DNA of 46,207 nt. Origin: an uncultured Sphingomonadaceae bacterium. GTDB taxonomy: Bacteria > Pseudomonadota > Alphaproteobacteria > Sphingomonadales > Sphingomonadaceae. The notes beneath the pieces were generated by a model. That model made no database searches and had not been told where the DNA came from. It saw only the letters and a program-made list of their open reading frames with translations. This document shows positions 7,380-15,787 of the stretch, piece by piece. Both the position numbers and the translations under genes were made by a program. The stretch's first letter is position 1. Every line of letters begins with the position of its first letter. Location of the stretch: contig CAIQHF010000047.1 in assembly GCA_903871605.1 (NCBI GenBank), positions 1 through 46,207 of the forward strand, read 5' to 3'.

Positions 7380-8813
7380 TCAGCCGATCCCGCCGCCGAG
7401 CGTCTGGTACAGCGTCACCAAATTGGTCTCGCGCTGGAGCCGCGTCGTCGCCAGCGCCTGCTGCGCGGTGTAGAGCGTGCGCTGCGCGATCAGCGTGGTG
7501 AGGAAGCTGTCGATCCCGCCGCGATAGCGCGCCTCGGACAGCGTCGCCGCCTTCCCCGCCGCGGTCGCACCCGCTTCGTGCGCGGCGATCTGCTCGCCGA
7601 TCGTGCCACGCTGCGCCAGCGCGTCGGAGACCTCGCGGAACGCGGTCTGGACCGATTTCTCGTAGGTCGCGACCGCCGCGTCGCGGTTCGCCTCGGCGTA
7701 GCGAAGATTGGCGCGGTTGCGGCCGAAGTCGAACAGCGTGAGCGCGCTCGCCCCGGTCGCGTTCCACGAGAAGGTGCCCCCCGAGAACAGGCTCGAGAGC
7801 GAACTCGACGCGGTGCCCGCCGCCGTGGTCAGCGAGATCGTCGGGAAGAAGGCGGCGCGCGCCGCGCCGATATTGGCGTTCTGCGCCTTCAGCTGGTCCT
7901 CCGCCTCGATCACGTCGGGGCGCTTGAGCAGCACCGTCGAATCGATCCCGGCGGGAAGCTGCGCCAGCGTATAGTCGGCGGTGCCGAGCTGAGCGGGGAG
8001 CAGGTCGGCGGTGACCGTCGTCCCGACGAGCAGGTTGAGCGCGTTCTGGTCCTGCGCGATCTGCGTGGTCAGCTGCGCGATCGCATAGCGTGCGTCCTGC
8101 AGATTGGTCTCGGCCTGCTGGACGTCGAGCTCGGAGGCGATGCCCTTGCGGAACTGCGCGCCGGTGATGTCGACCGAGCGCTGGAACGACGTGAGCGTCT
8201 CGCGCGAGATGGCGAGCTGGTCCTGGTCGGACGCCATCGTCAGCCACGCCGTCGCGATCTCGGAGATCAGGCCGATCCGTGTCGCATCCTGCGCGGCCTG
8301 GGTCGCGAAATAGGCGTCCTGCGCAGCTTTGGTGAGATTGCGGACGCGGCCGAACAGGTCCAGCTCGAACGACGATACGCCGACATCGACCGCGTAGCTC
8401 TTCACCGTCCCGCCGCCCGTCGTGCCCGTCGACGTCGTGCCCGAGCTGAGGCTCGAGCCGCTCGACGGGGTGTTGCGCGCGCTCGCGCTGGCATTGGCGG
8501 CGATCGTCGGGAACAGGTCGGCGCGCTCGGCGCGATATTGCGCGCGCGCCGCGAGGACGTTGGCGGCGGCGACGCGCAGGTCGCGATTATTGGCGAGGCC
8601 GAGCGCGATCACCCGGCGCAGGCGGTCGTCGACGAAGAAATCGCGCCAGCCGATCGCGGCGACGTCGACCGTCCCGGCGGCGGGCGCATAGGCGGGGCCC
8701 TGCGGGAATGTCGATGGCGCCGCCAGCGCCGGCCGATGGTAATGCGGTGCGAGATCGCAGCCGGCAAGCATCGTGACGGCGGCGAGAAGCGGGAGGGCGG
8801 GGCGACGGATCAA
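7380..8813 (-). CDS. NodT-family RND efflux outer-membrane lipoprotein
   Basis: A TolC-like trimeric outer-membrane channel protein. From a TTG start at 8813 it is 477 aa, normal for the NodT/OprM family. The N-terminus is a lipoprotein signal (R-R-P-A-L-P-L-L-A-A-V) ending in the lipobox L-A-G-C, followed by D-L-A-P-H-Y-x-R-P, the typical opening of these proteins. Two repeated long-helix regions (R-V-A-A-A-N-V-L-A-A-R-A-Q-Y and A-E-D-Q-L-K-A-Q-N-A-N-I-G-A-A-R-A-A-F-F-P) are diagnostic. No ATG lies close to the signal peptide in this frame; codons further upstream would put extra charged sequence before the signal. No RND pump or membrane-fusion gene lies beside it in the visible window, so it appears as an orphan that may serve a distant pump. 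Confidence 0.9.
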   Translation of the reverse strand: MIRRPALPLLAAVTMLAGCDLAPHYHRPALAAPSTFPQGPAYAPAAGTVDVAAIGWRDFFVDDRLRRVIALGLANNRDLRVAAANVLAARAQYRAERADLFPTIAANASASARNTPSSGSSLSSGTTSTGTTGGGTVKSYAVDVGVSSFELDLFGRVRNLTKAAQDAYFATQAAQDATRIGLISEIATAWLTMASDQDQLAISRETLTSFQRSVDITGAQFRKGIASELDVQQAETNLQDARYAIAQLTTQIAQDQNALNLLVGTTVTADLLPAQLGTADYTLAQLPAGIDSTVLLKRPDVIEAEDQLKAQNANIGAARAAFFPTISLTTAAGTASSSLSSLFSGGTFSWNATGASALTLFDFGRNRANLRYAEANRDAAVATYEKSVQTAFREVSDALAQRGTIGEQIAAHEAGATAAGKAATLSEARYRGGIDSFLTTLIAQRTLYTAQQALATTRLQRETNLVTLYQTLGGGIG

Positions 8814-8890
8814 GCGGATGTTCCCGTGGATGGCGCGTCCCCCTGCATGCCCCTCAACACCAGGCGGGGGCGCTTGGCAAGCGCCGGCAC

Positions 8891-10813
8891 TCAGATTTCG
8901 AGCTGGCTGCCGAGCTCGACGACGCGGTTGGGCGGCAGCTTGAAGAATTCCATCGCGCTTTCCGCGTTGCGCATCATCCATGCGAACACCTTTTCGCGCC
9001 AGATCGCCATGCCCGGGCGCTCGGACGCGATGAGCGTCTGCCGCCCGAGGAAGAAGCTCGTCTCCATCAGCTTGAACGGCGGCCCGCACCGATGCGCGGT
9101 GGCGAGCGCTGCGGGAATGTCGATGTCCTGCATGAAGCCGTAGCGCAGCACGATCCGGAAGAAATTATTGGCAAGCTCGGTGACGTCGACGCAGTCCGAC
9201 TGGTCGACCACCGGGCGGCCCATGATCTTGACCGTCAGGATCACGATGCGTTCGTGCAGCACCTTGTTGTGCTTGAGATTGTGGAGCAGCGCGGGCGGCG
9301 CGCCCTCGGGCGAGGCGGACAGGAACACCGCGGTTCCCGACACGCGCTTGACCGACTTCATCGCCGATTCGATGAACAGATCGAGCGGCATCGCATTCTC
9401 GAACAATCGCTCGCGCATCAGCCGCCGACCGGTCGACCAGGTGGTGAGCACGGTGAAGGCGCAGGCGCCGACGAGCAGCGGGAACCAGCCGCCATCGGGG
9501 ATCTTGGTGATGTTCGAGGCGAAATAGGCGCCGTCGACGATCAGGAAGGCGCCGATCATCAGACCCGCCGCCCAGCGGTTCCAGTTCCAGATCGTGAACA
9601 GCAGGATGGCGAGCATGCACGAGGTGATGAACATCGTGCCCGTCACCGCGATGCCATAGGCCGAGGCGAGATTGCCCGAGGATTTGAAGCCGAGCACGAG
9701 CAGCAGCACGAAGCCGAGCAGCAGCCAGTTGACCAGCGGCACGTAGATCTGCCCCGCCGCCTTGGCGCTGGTGTGCGTGATCTTGAGCCGCGGCAGGAAG
9801 CCGAGCTGGATCGCCTGCTGCGTCACCGAAAAGGCGCCCGAGATCACCGCTTGGCTGGCGATCACCGTCGCGACCGTCGCCAGCGCGACGAGCGGCAGCC
9901 GCGCCCAATCGGGCGCCATGCGGAAGAAGGGATTGTCGATCGCGGACGGATCGTCGAGCAGCAGCGCCGATTGGCCCAGATAGTTGAGCAGCAGGCAGGG
10001 GAAGGCGAGGTACAGCCACGCGACGCTGATCGACCTGCGCCCGAAATGGCCCATGTCGGCGTAGAGCGCCTCGGCGCCTGTCACCGCCAGCACCACGGAT
10101 CCCAGCGCGAGGAAGGCGAGCATCGGATCGAGCAGGAAGAAGTTGAGCGCCCACCACGGGTTGATCGCGCCGAGAATGCGCGGATCGCGGACGACTCCGC
10201 CAATCCCCATCACCCCGATCACGATGAAATAGAACAGCATGATCGGGCCGAAGACCAGCCCGACCTTGGCGGTGCCGCGCGACTGGATCAGGAACAGCCC
10301 GATCAGGATCAGAAGCGCGGCGGGGACGATATAGGGCTCGAAGCTGGGCGACACGACCTTGATGCCCTCGACCGCGGACAGCACCGAGATCGCCGGCGTG
10401 ATGATCGCGTCGCCGTAGAACAGTGCGGTCGCCAGCACGCCGAGCAGCACGATGCCGCGCGTCCACTTCATCCGGTCGCGGTGGCGCACGATCAGCGCGA
10501 GCAGCGCGAGGCTTCCGCCTTCGCCGTCGTTGTCGGCGCGCATCGTGACGAGCACATATTTGATCGTGACGACCAGCGTCATCGTCCAGAAGATCAGGCT
10601 GAGCACGCCGAAGATATGCGGCCGGTCGATCAGCAGCGGGTGCGGCCCCGCGAAGCTTTCCTTGAGCGAATAGAGCGGCGAGGTGCCGATGTCGCCGAAC
10701 ACCACGCCGATCGCGCCGACCGCGAGCGGCAGCAGCTTGCCGTGCGGCTCGTGGGCCGCACTATCGGCAGGCGCGCTTGCGGCGGGGCTGGGGGTGGGGC
10801 TGGCGTCCGACAT
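8891..10813 (-). CDS. kup: Kup-type low-affinity potassium transporter
   Basis: A 640-aa K+/H+ symporter of the KUP family. After a short Ala/Pro-rich cytoplasmic leader, the diagnostic helix-1 segment [14 protein letters not shown] type motif (here [17 protein letters not shown]) is present near residues 36-51. About 12 membrane segments follow to roughly residue 450, and the last 180 residues form the hydrophilic C-terminal domain seen in all family members. The ATG at 10813 has only a weak ribosome-binding site. It is on the same strand as the porin upstream, but a strong terminator lies between them, so it must have its own promoter. Family membership is certain. Confidence 0.95.
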   Translation of the reverse strand: MSDASPTPSPAASAPADSAAHEPHGKLLPLAVGAIGVVFGDIGTSPLYSLKESFAGPHPLLIDRPHIFGVLSLIFWTMTLVVTIKYVLVTMRADNDGEGGSLALLALIVRHRDRMKWTRGIVLLGVLATALFYGDAIITPAISVLSAVEGIKVVSPSFEPYIVPAALLILIGLFLIQSRGTAKVGLVFGPIMLFYFIVIGVMGIGGVVRDPRILGAINPWWALNFFLLDPMLAFLALGSVVLAVTGAEALYADMGHFGRRSISVAWLYLAFPCLLLNYLGQSALLLDDPSAIDNPFFRMAPDWARLPLVALATVATVIASQAVISGAFSVTQQAIQLGFLPRLKITHTSAKAAGQIYVPLVNWLLLGFVLLLVLGFKSSGNLASAYGIAVTGTMFITSCMLAILLFTIWNWNRWAAGLMIGAFLIVDGAYFASNITKIPDGGWFPLLVGACAFTVLTTWSTGRRLMRERLFENAMPLDLFIESAMKSVKRVSGTAVFLSASPEGAPPALLHNLKHNKVLHERIVILTVKIMGRPVVDQSDCVDVTELANNFFRIVLRYGFMQDIDIPAALATAHRCGPPFKLMETSFFLGRQTLIASERPGMAIWREKVFAWMMRNAESAMEFFKLPPNRVVELGSQLEI

Positions 10814-10898
10814 CTATTCTTGCCGTTCTCATGCGCTTGCGGCGGGGCGCGGGCAAGGCGGGGCGATATGATCGCTCGCACCGGCAAAATCCAGCACC

Positions 10899-10928
10899 AA
10901 AAAAAACCCGCGCTCGAGAGAGCGCGGG
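10899..10928 (-). terminator. Rho-independent terminator of the porin gene
   Basis: On the minus strand, a perfect 9-bp stem (CCCGCGCTC/GAGCGCGGG) with the 4-base loop 10916-10919 is followed at once by eight T residues. It lies 44 bp after the porin stop codon and before kup. Confidence 0.92.
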
Positions 10929-10971
10929 CTCGAGGATGGCGTCTCGGGCGCGGTGGCCGTCGACGCGGGGG

Positions 10972-12447
10972 TTAGAAGCGAAGCTGGCCGAACAGGCCGA
11001 TCTCGTTGGTGGTCGCGTGCCCGTTGATCGGGATCGACAGCGCCGGGGCATTCTGGTTGGCATAGCCCGAGATCGCCGCGAGCGAGCCGTCGTTGAGGCT
11101 CTCGTGCTTGTAGACGAGCGCGATATCGACGATCTTCGCCGGCTCCCACTGGATGCCGCCATTATAATAATGCTGGTGGAACTGCGGGTTGAGATCCTCG
11201 CTGTATTTCACCCAGTCGTAACGGCCGAACACGCTCCACTTGGGCGCGAAATTGACGTTGCCGAACAGCGAATAGCCCTCGGACTTGTCGGTCGTCGCGG
11301 TCGTCACGTTGTTCCAGTTCTTGGCGTGGAAATATTCGCCGCCGAGCGTGAACAGCTTGTTCTTGTAGCCGATCGCCGCATCCTCGCGGGTCGCGGTATG
11401 GAGATGGCCGCCGCCGATATAGGTGACGCCGTTGACCGTCGTGGTGGCGCCGGTGACGGCACCCTGCGTGTCGTTGGCGCGCTTGCCGGTATAGCCCCCG
11501 ACCGCCGCGAAGAAGCCCTTGTAGCTGGTCGAGAGACGGCCTTCGAAATCGACCGTCTTGGTGACCTTGACGTTGCGATAGCCGCCGCCGTCGATCGCCG
11601 AGACCTGATAGCTGATCAGCCCGCCGGCGATATCGCCCAGCACATGGACGCCCCAATCGGCCGAGGTGCCGAAGTTGGTGCGATCGATCAGTGTGTTCTC
11701 GATGTGGCGATAGCCATACTGGCCTTCGATGTACGGCACCCACGGCAGATCGGCCGCGCCTGCGCGGATGATGAACGCCGGGTTGAGCTTGGCCTGCAGA
11801 TAGGCCTTCTTGACGTAGAAGCCGCGGCCGACCAGCGCGGTCGAATTGGCGGGCGAGGCGGCCGAGTTCGCGTTGAAATTATAGTTGGAGGTCGAGCCGA
11901 CGACGTTGGAGATGTCCATCGTCACATTGCCCGAAAAGATCGGGCTGAAGGTGTGATCGACGCCGATATAGAGCCGCTTGATGTTGAAGCCGGTGCCCGT
12001 GCCCGGCTGCTTCACGCCATTGACCTTCTGGCTGATGTTCGAGCCGTTGAAATACATGCGGCCGCTGATCGAGGTGCTGTCGAACCATTGCGGCTTGGGC
12101 TTGTTGGCGGCGAGCTGCGTCTTGACCTCGGTCGGCACCGCGGTCTGTGCGGCGGCGGCCTGGGTCTGCGCCGACTGCGCGGCGACCTGCGCGGCGGCTG
12201 CCTGGTTTTGCGCGGCGTTGATCTGCGCGGTCGCCTGCGCCGAATTCTGCTCCTGCGCGTCGAGTCGGGCGGTCAGCGCCTCGACCTGCGCGCGCAGCGC
12301 CTCGATCTCCGCGCTCTGGCCGGATCGCGCCGCGGCATGCTTGGCGTGATGCACCGGCTTCTTCGCCGCGAATGCCGGCGTCGCGCCGCCCGCGATCAGT
12401 GCGATGCCCATGCTCGCACCCGCGAGCAGGCTGAACTTGCTTGTCAT
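10972..12447 (-). CDS. OprO/OprP-type (phosphate-selective) porin
   Basis: A 491-aa outer-membrane protein. A signal peptide covers residues 1-27 (cut after A-F-A). Next comes a coiled-coil of about 60 residues rich in Ala and Gln with heptads such as I-E-A-L-R-A-Q-V-E-A-L, which in this family holds the trimer in the periplasm. The rest is a beta-barrel with alternating aromatic strands (W-S-V-F-G-R-Y-D-W) and a terminal Phe (L-F-G-Q-L-R-F), the outer-membrane sorting signal. The start at 12447 has AGGGG well placed upstream. Phosphate or polyphosphate is the expected substrate for the family, but many members carry other anions. A candidate Pho box at 12531-12548 supports phosphate control. 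The gene ends in a strong terminator at 10899-10928. Confidence 0.88.
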   Translation of the reverse strand: MTSKFSLLAGASMGIALIAGGATPAFAAKKPVHHAKHAAARSGQSAEIEALRAQVEALTARLDAQEQNSAQATAQINAAQNQAAAAQVAAQSAQTQAAAAQTAVPTEVKTQLAANKPKPQWFDSTSISGRMYFNGSNISQKVNGVKQPGTGTGFNIKRLYIGVDHTFSPIFSGNVTMDISNVVGSTSNYNFNANSAASPANSTALVGRGFYVKKAYLQAKLNPAFIIRAGAADLPWVPYIEGQYGYRHIENTLIDRTNFGTSADWGVHVLGDIAGGLISYQVSAIDGGGYRNVKVTKTVDFEGRLSTSYKGFFAAVGGYTGKRANDTQGAVTGATTTVNGVTYIGGGHLHTATREDAAIGYKNKLFTLGGEYFHAKNWNNVTTATTDKSEGYSLFGNVNFAPKWSVFGRYDWVKYSEDLNPQFHQHYYNGGIQWEPAKIVDIALVYKHESLNDGSLAAISGYANQNAPALSIPINGHATTNEIGLFGQLRF

Positions 12448-12510
12448 GAAGAGCCCCTTTGTCGAACCCGCCGCTCGCGGGCTTCGAGGGGCCGGGTAGC
12501 CCGGCTGCGT

Positions 12511-12529
12511 GACTCATCGGTGATGAGTC
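12511..12529. promoter_or_regulatory. Perfect palindrome in the porin/kinase divergent region
   Basis: GACTCATC-GGT-GATGAGTC is an exact 8-bp inverted repeat with a 3-base centre, 63 bp upstream of the porin start. Size and place suit a dimeric regulator operator. The regulator is unknown. Confidence 0.5.
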
Positions 12530-12530
12530 C

Positions 12531-12548
12531 GTTACGCTTCCGTGACAG
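12531..12548 (-). promoter_or_regulatory. Candidate Pho box upstream of the porin
   Basis: The minus strand reads CTGTCAC-GGAA-GCGTAAC: two 7-base half sites separated by 4 bases, the PhoB spacing. The first half matches the CTGTCAT/C consensus in all but its last position's preference; the second matches about 5 of 7. It lies 83 bp upstream of the porin start codon. The call rests on pattern and on the phosphate-porin context. Confidence 0.4.
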
Positions 12549-12656
12549 CGGGCGGGCGTTGCGAAACCGCATCAGCCGATCGATTTACGGGCGTAGGCGA
12601 CGGAATCGACGGGCAAGCCGTTGCTTTCGCGGGCGTGCCTGATATCGCCCGGCACG

Positions 12657-14159
12657 GTGTTGCGACGTTGGACCATTCCCCTGCCCCGATCGGAGCGGCA
12701 ATTCAGCCGGTTCGTGCTCGTCTTCGTCTCGATCGGCTTCCTTGCGCTGATCTGGGCTGCGGGTGCTGCGGGCTGGACGGTCGTGCGGACGCAGGATCAT
12801 GCGCGCTGGGTCGAGCATACCTATGAGGTCGAACAGCGTATCTCGTCGCTGCGCGTGCTGGTCGAGCGGCTCGAAGTCGCGCGGCGCGGCTATCTGCTGT
12901 CGCATCACCCGATCTCGAAGCAGACGTTCGTCGAGACGATCGCGCAGGAGCCGGGGCTGATCGCCGACGTCCGCCGGCTGACCGCGGACAATCCGACGCA
13001 GCAGGCACGCATCGGCCTCGTCGAGCGGCTCGTCGCGCGACAGTTTCGCCTGCAGTCGGCATCGATGGCGCTGGCCGATCGCGATCCGGCCGCGGCGATC
13101 ACCGCGTTCGACCAGGATTCGTCGCTCGGGCTGACCCGGTCGCTGCGGATGCTGACCGACGCGATGCGCGCCGACGAGAATCGATTGCTCGTGCTGCGTA
13201 TCGCCGCGCAGCGCGACACGGTGCGCAATCTGTTCGCGATCCTCACCGGCTTCGGTGCGCTCGCGATCGCGGTGGCGGTCTTCTCGATCATGGTATTGCG
13301 CCGCTATACGCGCAGCCTGGTCGAGGCGCGCGACGCCGAGCGGACGCTGGCCGCCGAACTCGAGGATCGCGTGCGTGCGCGCACCTACGAACTGTCACGC
13401 GCCAATGACGAGATCCAGCGCTTCGCCTATATCGTCAGCCACGACCTGCGCTCGCCGCTGGTCAACGTGATGGGCTTCACCGGCGAGCTCGAGGCGGCCG
13501 CGAGGCCGCTTGCCGCGCTGATCGATCGGATCGAGGCGGAGGCGCCCCACCTGATGGACGCCGACGCGGCGACGGCGGCGCGCGAGGATCTGCCCGAATC
13601 GATCGGTTTCATCCGCACCTCGACGCAGAAGATGGACCGGCTGATCAACGCGATCCTGCGCCTGTCGCGCGAGGGCAAGCGCGTGATGACGCCCGAGCCG
13701 ATCGACCTGCCCGAGCTGATCGACGGCATCGTCGCGACGCTCCAGCACCGGCTCGACGAACTCGGCGCGACGGTGACGATCGAGCGGCCGATGCCCGGCC
13801 TCGTCGCCGATCGCCTCGCGGTCGAGCAGATGCTGTCCAATCTGATCGAGAATGCGGTCAAATATCTCCAGCCCGGTCGTCCCGGCCGGATCACCCTGTC
13901 GGCGCGCGCCAACCGCGATCGCGTCACCATCGACATCGCCGACAATGGCCGTGGCATCGATCCGCGCGACCATGACCGTATCTTCGATCTGTTCCGCCGT
14001 TCCGGGCAGCAGGACCAGCCCGGCGAGGGAATCGGTCTCGCGCACGTCCGCGCGCTCGCCTATAGGCTCGGTGGACTGATCGACTGCCGTTCGGCGTTGG
14101 GCGAAGGCGCGACCTTTTCGCTCGCGCTGCCGGCCAAACCCGCTGCAAGCCAAGGATAA
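12657..14159 (+). CDS. Membrane histidine kinase with CHASE3 sensor domain
   Basis: About 500 aa from the GTG at 12657; a TTG three bases later or at 12621 is also possible, and none has a strong ribosome-binding site. A first membrane helix lies at about 18-41 and a second at 191-214. The region between (about 50-185) has the helical CHASE3 look, with V-E-x-T-Y-E-V-E and R-G-Y-L-L-S. A short coiled coil leads to the HisKA box F-A-Y-I-V-S-H-D-L-R-S-P (phosphorylated His262). The ATPase domain has the N box (N-L-I-E-N-A-V-K-Y), G1 (D-N-G-R-G-I-D) and G2 (G-E-G-I-G-L-A). It is followed after 4 bp by a receiver and then a receiver-kinase, so the three should form one signalling pathway. The signal is unknown; the layout resembles phytochrome-type HK/Rcp1 pairs but without a photosensory domain. 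Confidence 0.9.
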   Translation: MLRRWTIPLPRSERQFSRFVLVFVSIGFLALIWAAGAAGWTVVRTQDHARWVEHTYEVEQRISSLRVLVERLEVARRGYLLSHHPISKQTFVETIAQEPGLIADVRRLTADNPTQQARIGLVERLVARQFRLQSASMALADRDPAAAITAFDQDSSLGLTRSLRMLTDAMRADENRLLVLRIAAQRDTVRNLFAILTGFGALAIAVAVFSIMVLRRYTRSLVEARDAERTLAAELEDRVRARTYELSRANDEIQRFAYIVSHDLRSPLVNVMGFTGELEAAARPLAALIDRIEAEAPHLMDADAATAAREDLPESIGFIRTSTQKMDRLINAILRLSREGKRVMTPEPIDLPELIDGIVATLQHRLDELGATVTIERPMPGLVADRLAVEQMLSNLIENAVKYLQPGRPGRITLSARANRDRVTIDIADNGRGIDPRDHDRIFDLFRRSGQQDQPGEGIGLAHVRALAYRLGGLIDCRSALGEGATFSLALPAKPAASQG

Positions 14160-14163
14160 GCCC

Positions 14164-14613
14164 GTGAACACGCACCAGCCCGTCAACATCGTGATGATCG
14201 AGGACGACGAGGGCCATGCCCGCCTGATCGAGAAGAACATCCGCCGCGCCGGGATTTCGAACGACATCCGTCACTTCACCGACGGCACCTCGGCGCTGCA
14301 TTATCTCTATCATTCGCCCGACGGCCCCGCGCTCAACGGCCCCGCGCTGATCCTGCTCGATCTCAACCTGCCCGACATGAGCGGCACCGACATTCTGATC
14401 CGGATCAAGGCCGACGACAGCCCGCTGCGCCGCACGCCGGTGATCGTGCTCACCACCACCGACGACAAGGTCGAGATCCAGCGCTGCTACGATCTGGGCG
14501 CCAATGTCTATATCACCAAGCCCGTCGACTATGAGAGCTTCGCGACCGCGATCCGCCAGCTCGGGCTGTTCCTGTCGGTGATCCAGGTGCCGGTGATCGA
14601 GCCCGACGCCTGA
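14164..14613 (+). CDS. Single-domain response regulator (Rcp1-like)
   Basis: A 149-aa CheY-fold receiver with no output domain. The acidic pocket is E13-D14-D15, the phosphorylated residue is Asp66 in L-L-D-L-N-L-P, the switch Thr lies in V-L-T-T-T, and the conserved Lys is in Y-I-T-K-P-V. The inserted loop after helix 2 (S-P-D-G-P-A-L-N-G-P-A) and the C-terminal F-x-x-A-I-R-Q-L-G-L-F-L are typical of the Rcp1 subgroup, which pairs with CHASE3 or phytochrome kinases. The GTG start has AAGG placed in the end of the kinase gene. It begins 4 bp after the kinase and ends 1 bp before the next gene, so translation is probably coupled. It likely relays phosphate from the upstream kinase to a partner protein. 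Confidence 0.93.
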   Translation: MNTHQPVNIVMIEDDEGHARLIEKNIRRAGISNDIRHFTDGTSALHYLYHSPDGPALNGPALILLDLNLPDMSGTDILIRIKADDSPLRRTPVIVLTTTDDKVEIQRCYDLGANVYITKPVDYESFATAIRQLGLFLSVIQVPVIEPDA

Positions 14614-14614
14614 A

Positions 14615-15646
14615 ATGGTTGCTGCGCGCGTTCTGTACATCGACGACGACGCCGGCCTGTGCCGGTTGGCGATGCGCGCGTTGCAGCGTCTGGGGTATGA
14701 GGTCGAGACCGCGCTGAGCGGCGCGGAGGGCGTCGCCAAGGCGCGAGCCACCGCCTTCGATCTGATCGCGGTCGATCATTTCATGCCGGGGCAGGACGGG
14801 CTCGCGACGCTCGGCGAGTTGCGTGCGCTGCCCGGGGCGCCGCCGATCGTCTATGTCACCGGTTCGGAGGAGAGCCGCATCGCGGTCGCCGCACTCAAGG
14901 CGGGTGCAGTCGACTATGTCGTCAAGTCGATCGGCGAGGATTTCTTCTCGCTGCTCGACAATGCCTTCGGACAGGCGCTGACGACGCGGCGGCTGGCCGA
15001 GGAGAAGGCCGCGGTCGACGAGGATCTGCGCCAGTCCAACGCGCGGCTCGAGACGCTGCTCAAGGAGGTCAACCACCGCGTCGCCAACTCGCTGCAGCTG
15101 GTCTCGGCCTTCGTCCACATGCAGTCCGCAGCATTGCCCGATCCGGTCGCCAAGGCAGCGCTGCAGGATACGCAGCGGCGCATCCAGGCGGTCGCGCAGG
15201 TCCATCGCCGGCTCTATACGGGAGACGGCGTCGATGCGGTGGCGATGGACGATTATCTCTCCGCGCTGGTCGAGGAGCTGCAGGAGACCTGGTCGACGCC
15301 GAGCGCGCCGCGCCGGCTGACGCTGGCGAGCGAGCCGATCGAGATGAAGACCGATCGCGCGGTGTCGCTCGGCGTCATCGTCAACGAGCTCGTCTCCAAC
15401 GCCTGCAAATATGCCTATTCGCAGACGGCGGCGGGCGAGGTGCGCATCGCGCTGGTCCGCGACGGCGAGGATCGCTTCGTGCTGCGCGTCGAGGACGATG
15501 GCTGCGGAATCGAGCCGGGCGCGGTCCCCAAGGGCACCGGCCTCGGCACCAAGGTGATCCGCGCGATGGCGCAGAGCCTGCAGGCCGAGCTGAGCTACGA
15601 TCCGACGCATCGCGGCGTATGCGCGGTGCTCAGCGCGGCGTGCTGA
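14615..15646 (+). CDS. Receiver-HisKA_2 sensor kinase (response regulator fused to a type-2 histidine kinase)
   Basis: The 343-aa soluble protein begins with a receiver (acidic residues D10-D12, phosphorylated Asp54 in A-V-D-H-F, conserved Lys104). A coiled linker at about 118-148 leads to a type-2 dimerisation/phosphotransfer domain with the box L-L-K-E-V-N-H-R-V-A-N-S-L-Q-L (His154). A HATPase domain follows with N-E-L-V-S-N-A at 257-263 and D-D-G-C-G-I-E at 294-300, ending in G-L-G-T-K. This is the HisKA_2/HWE-like class common in alphaproteobacteria. It has no membrane segment, so input comes through the receiver. As the third gene of the cluster, it could be controlled by the upstream CHASE3 kinase, and its own target is not in view. 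Confidence 0.9.
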   Translation: MVAARVLYIDDDAGLCRLAMRALQRLGYEVETALSGAEGVAKARATAFDLIAVDHFMPGQDGLATLGELRALPGAPPIVYVTGSEESRIAVAALKAGAVDYVVKSIGEDFFSLLDNAFGQALTTRRLAEEKAAVDEDLRQSNARLETLLKEVNHRVANSLQLVSAFVHMQSAALPDPVAKAALQDTQRRIQAVAQVHRRLYTGDGVDAVAMDDYLSALVEELQETWSTPSAPRRLTLASEPIEMKTDRAVSLGVIVNELVSNACKYAYSQTAAGEVRIALVRDGEDRFVLRVEDDGCGIEPGAVPKGTGLGTKVIRAMAQSLQAELSYDPTHRGVCAVLSAAC

Positions 15647-15656
15647 ACAGATTCTT

Positions 15657-15766
15657 CCTCTCCCTGTCGGGGAGAGGGTCGGGGTGAGGGGGAGCGACGC
15701 GTCAGCGTCGCGTCCCGCCTCCGGAGGTGGGAGACCCTCACCCAGCCCATTCCCGAAGGGAGGGGG
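15657..15766. repeat. Family-2 palindromic repeat unit (CCTCTCC type)
   Basis: Same design as 7264-7374: an opening CCTCTCCC/GGGGAGAGG hairpin, GGTGAGGGGGAGC, a GC-rich centre (with ACGCGTCAGCGTCGCGT), then GACCCTCACCCAGCCC and a degraded closing hairpin. It sits between the convergent kinase and S10 peptidase genes. The two copies are alike at the ends and differ in the centre. Confidence 0.75.
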
Positions 15767-15787
15767 CTTTCGGGGCGTTCGACCCGA

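Noticed and set aside
7380-8813. Complete RND efflux operon
   Set aside because: Neighbouring genes are kup and GST; no pump or membrane-fusion protein is in the window.
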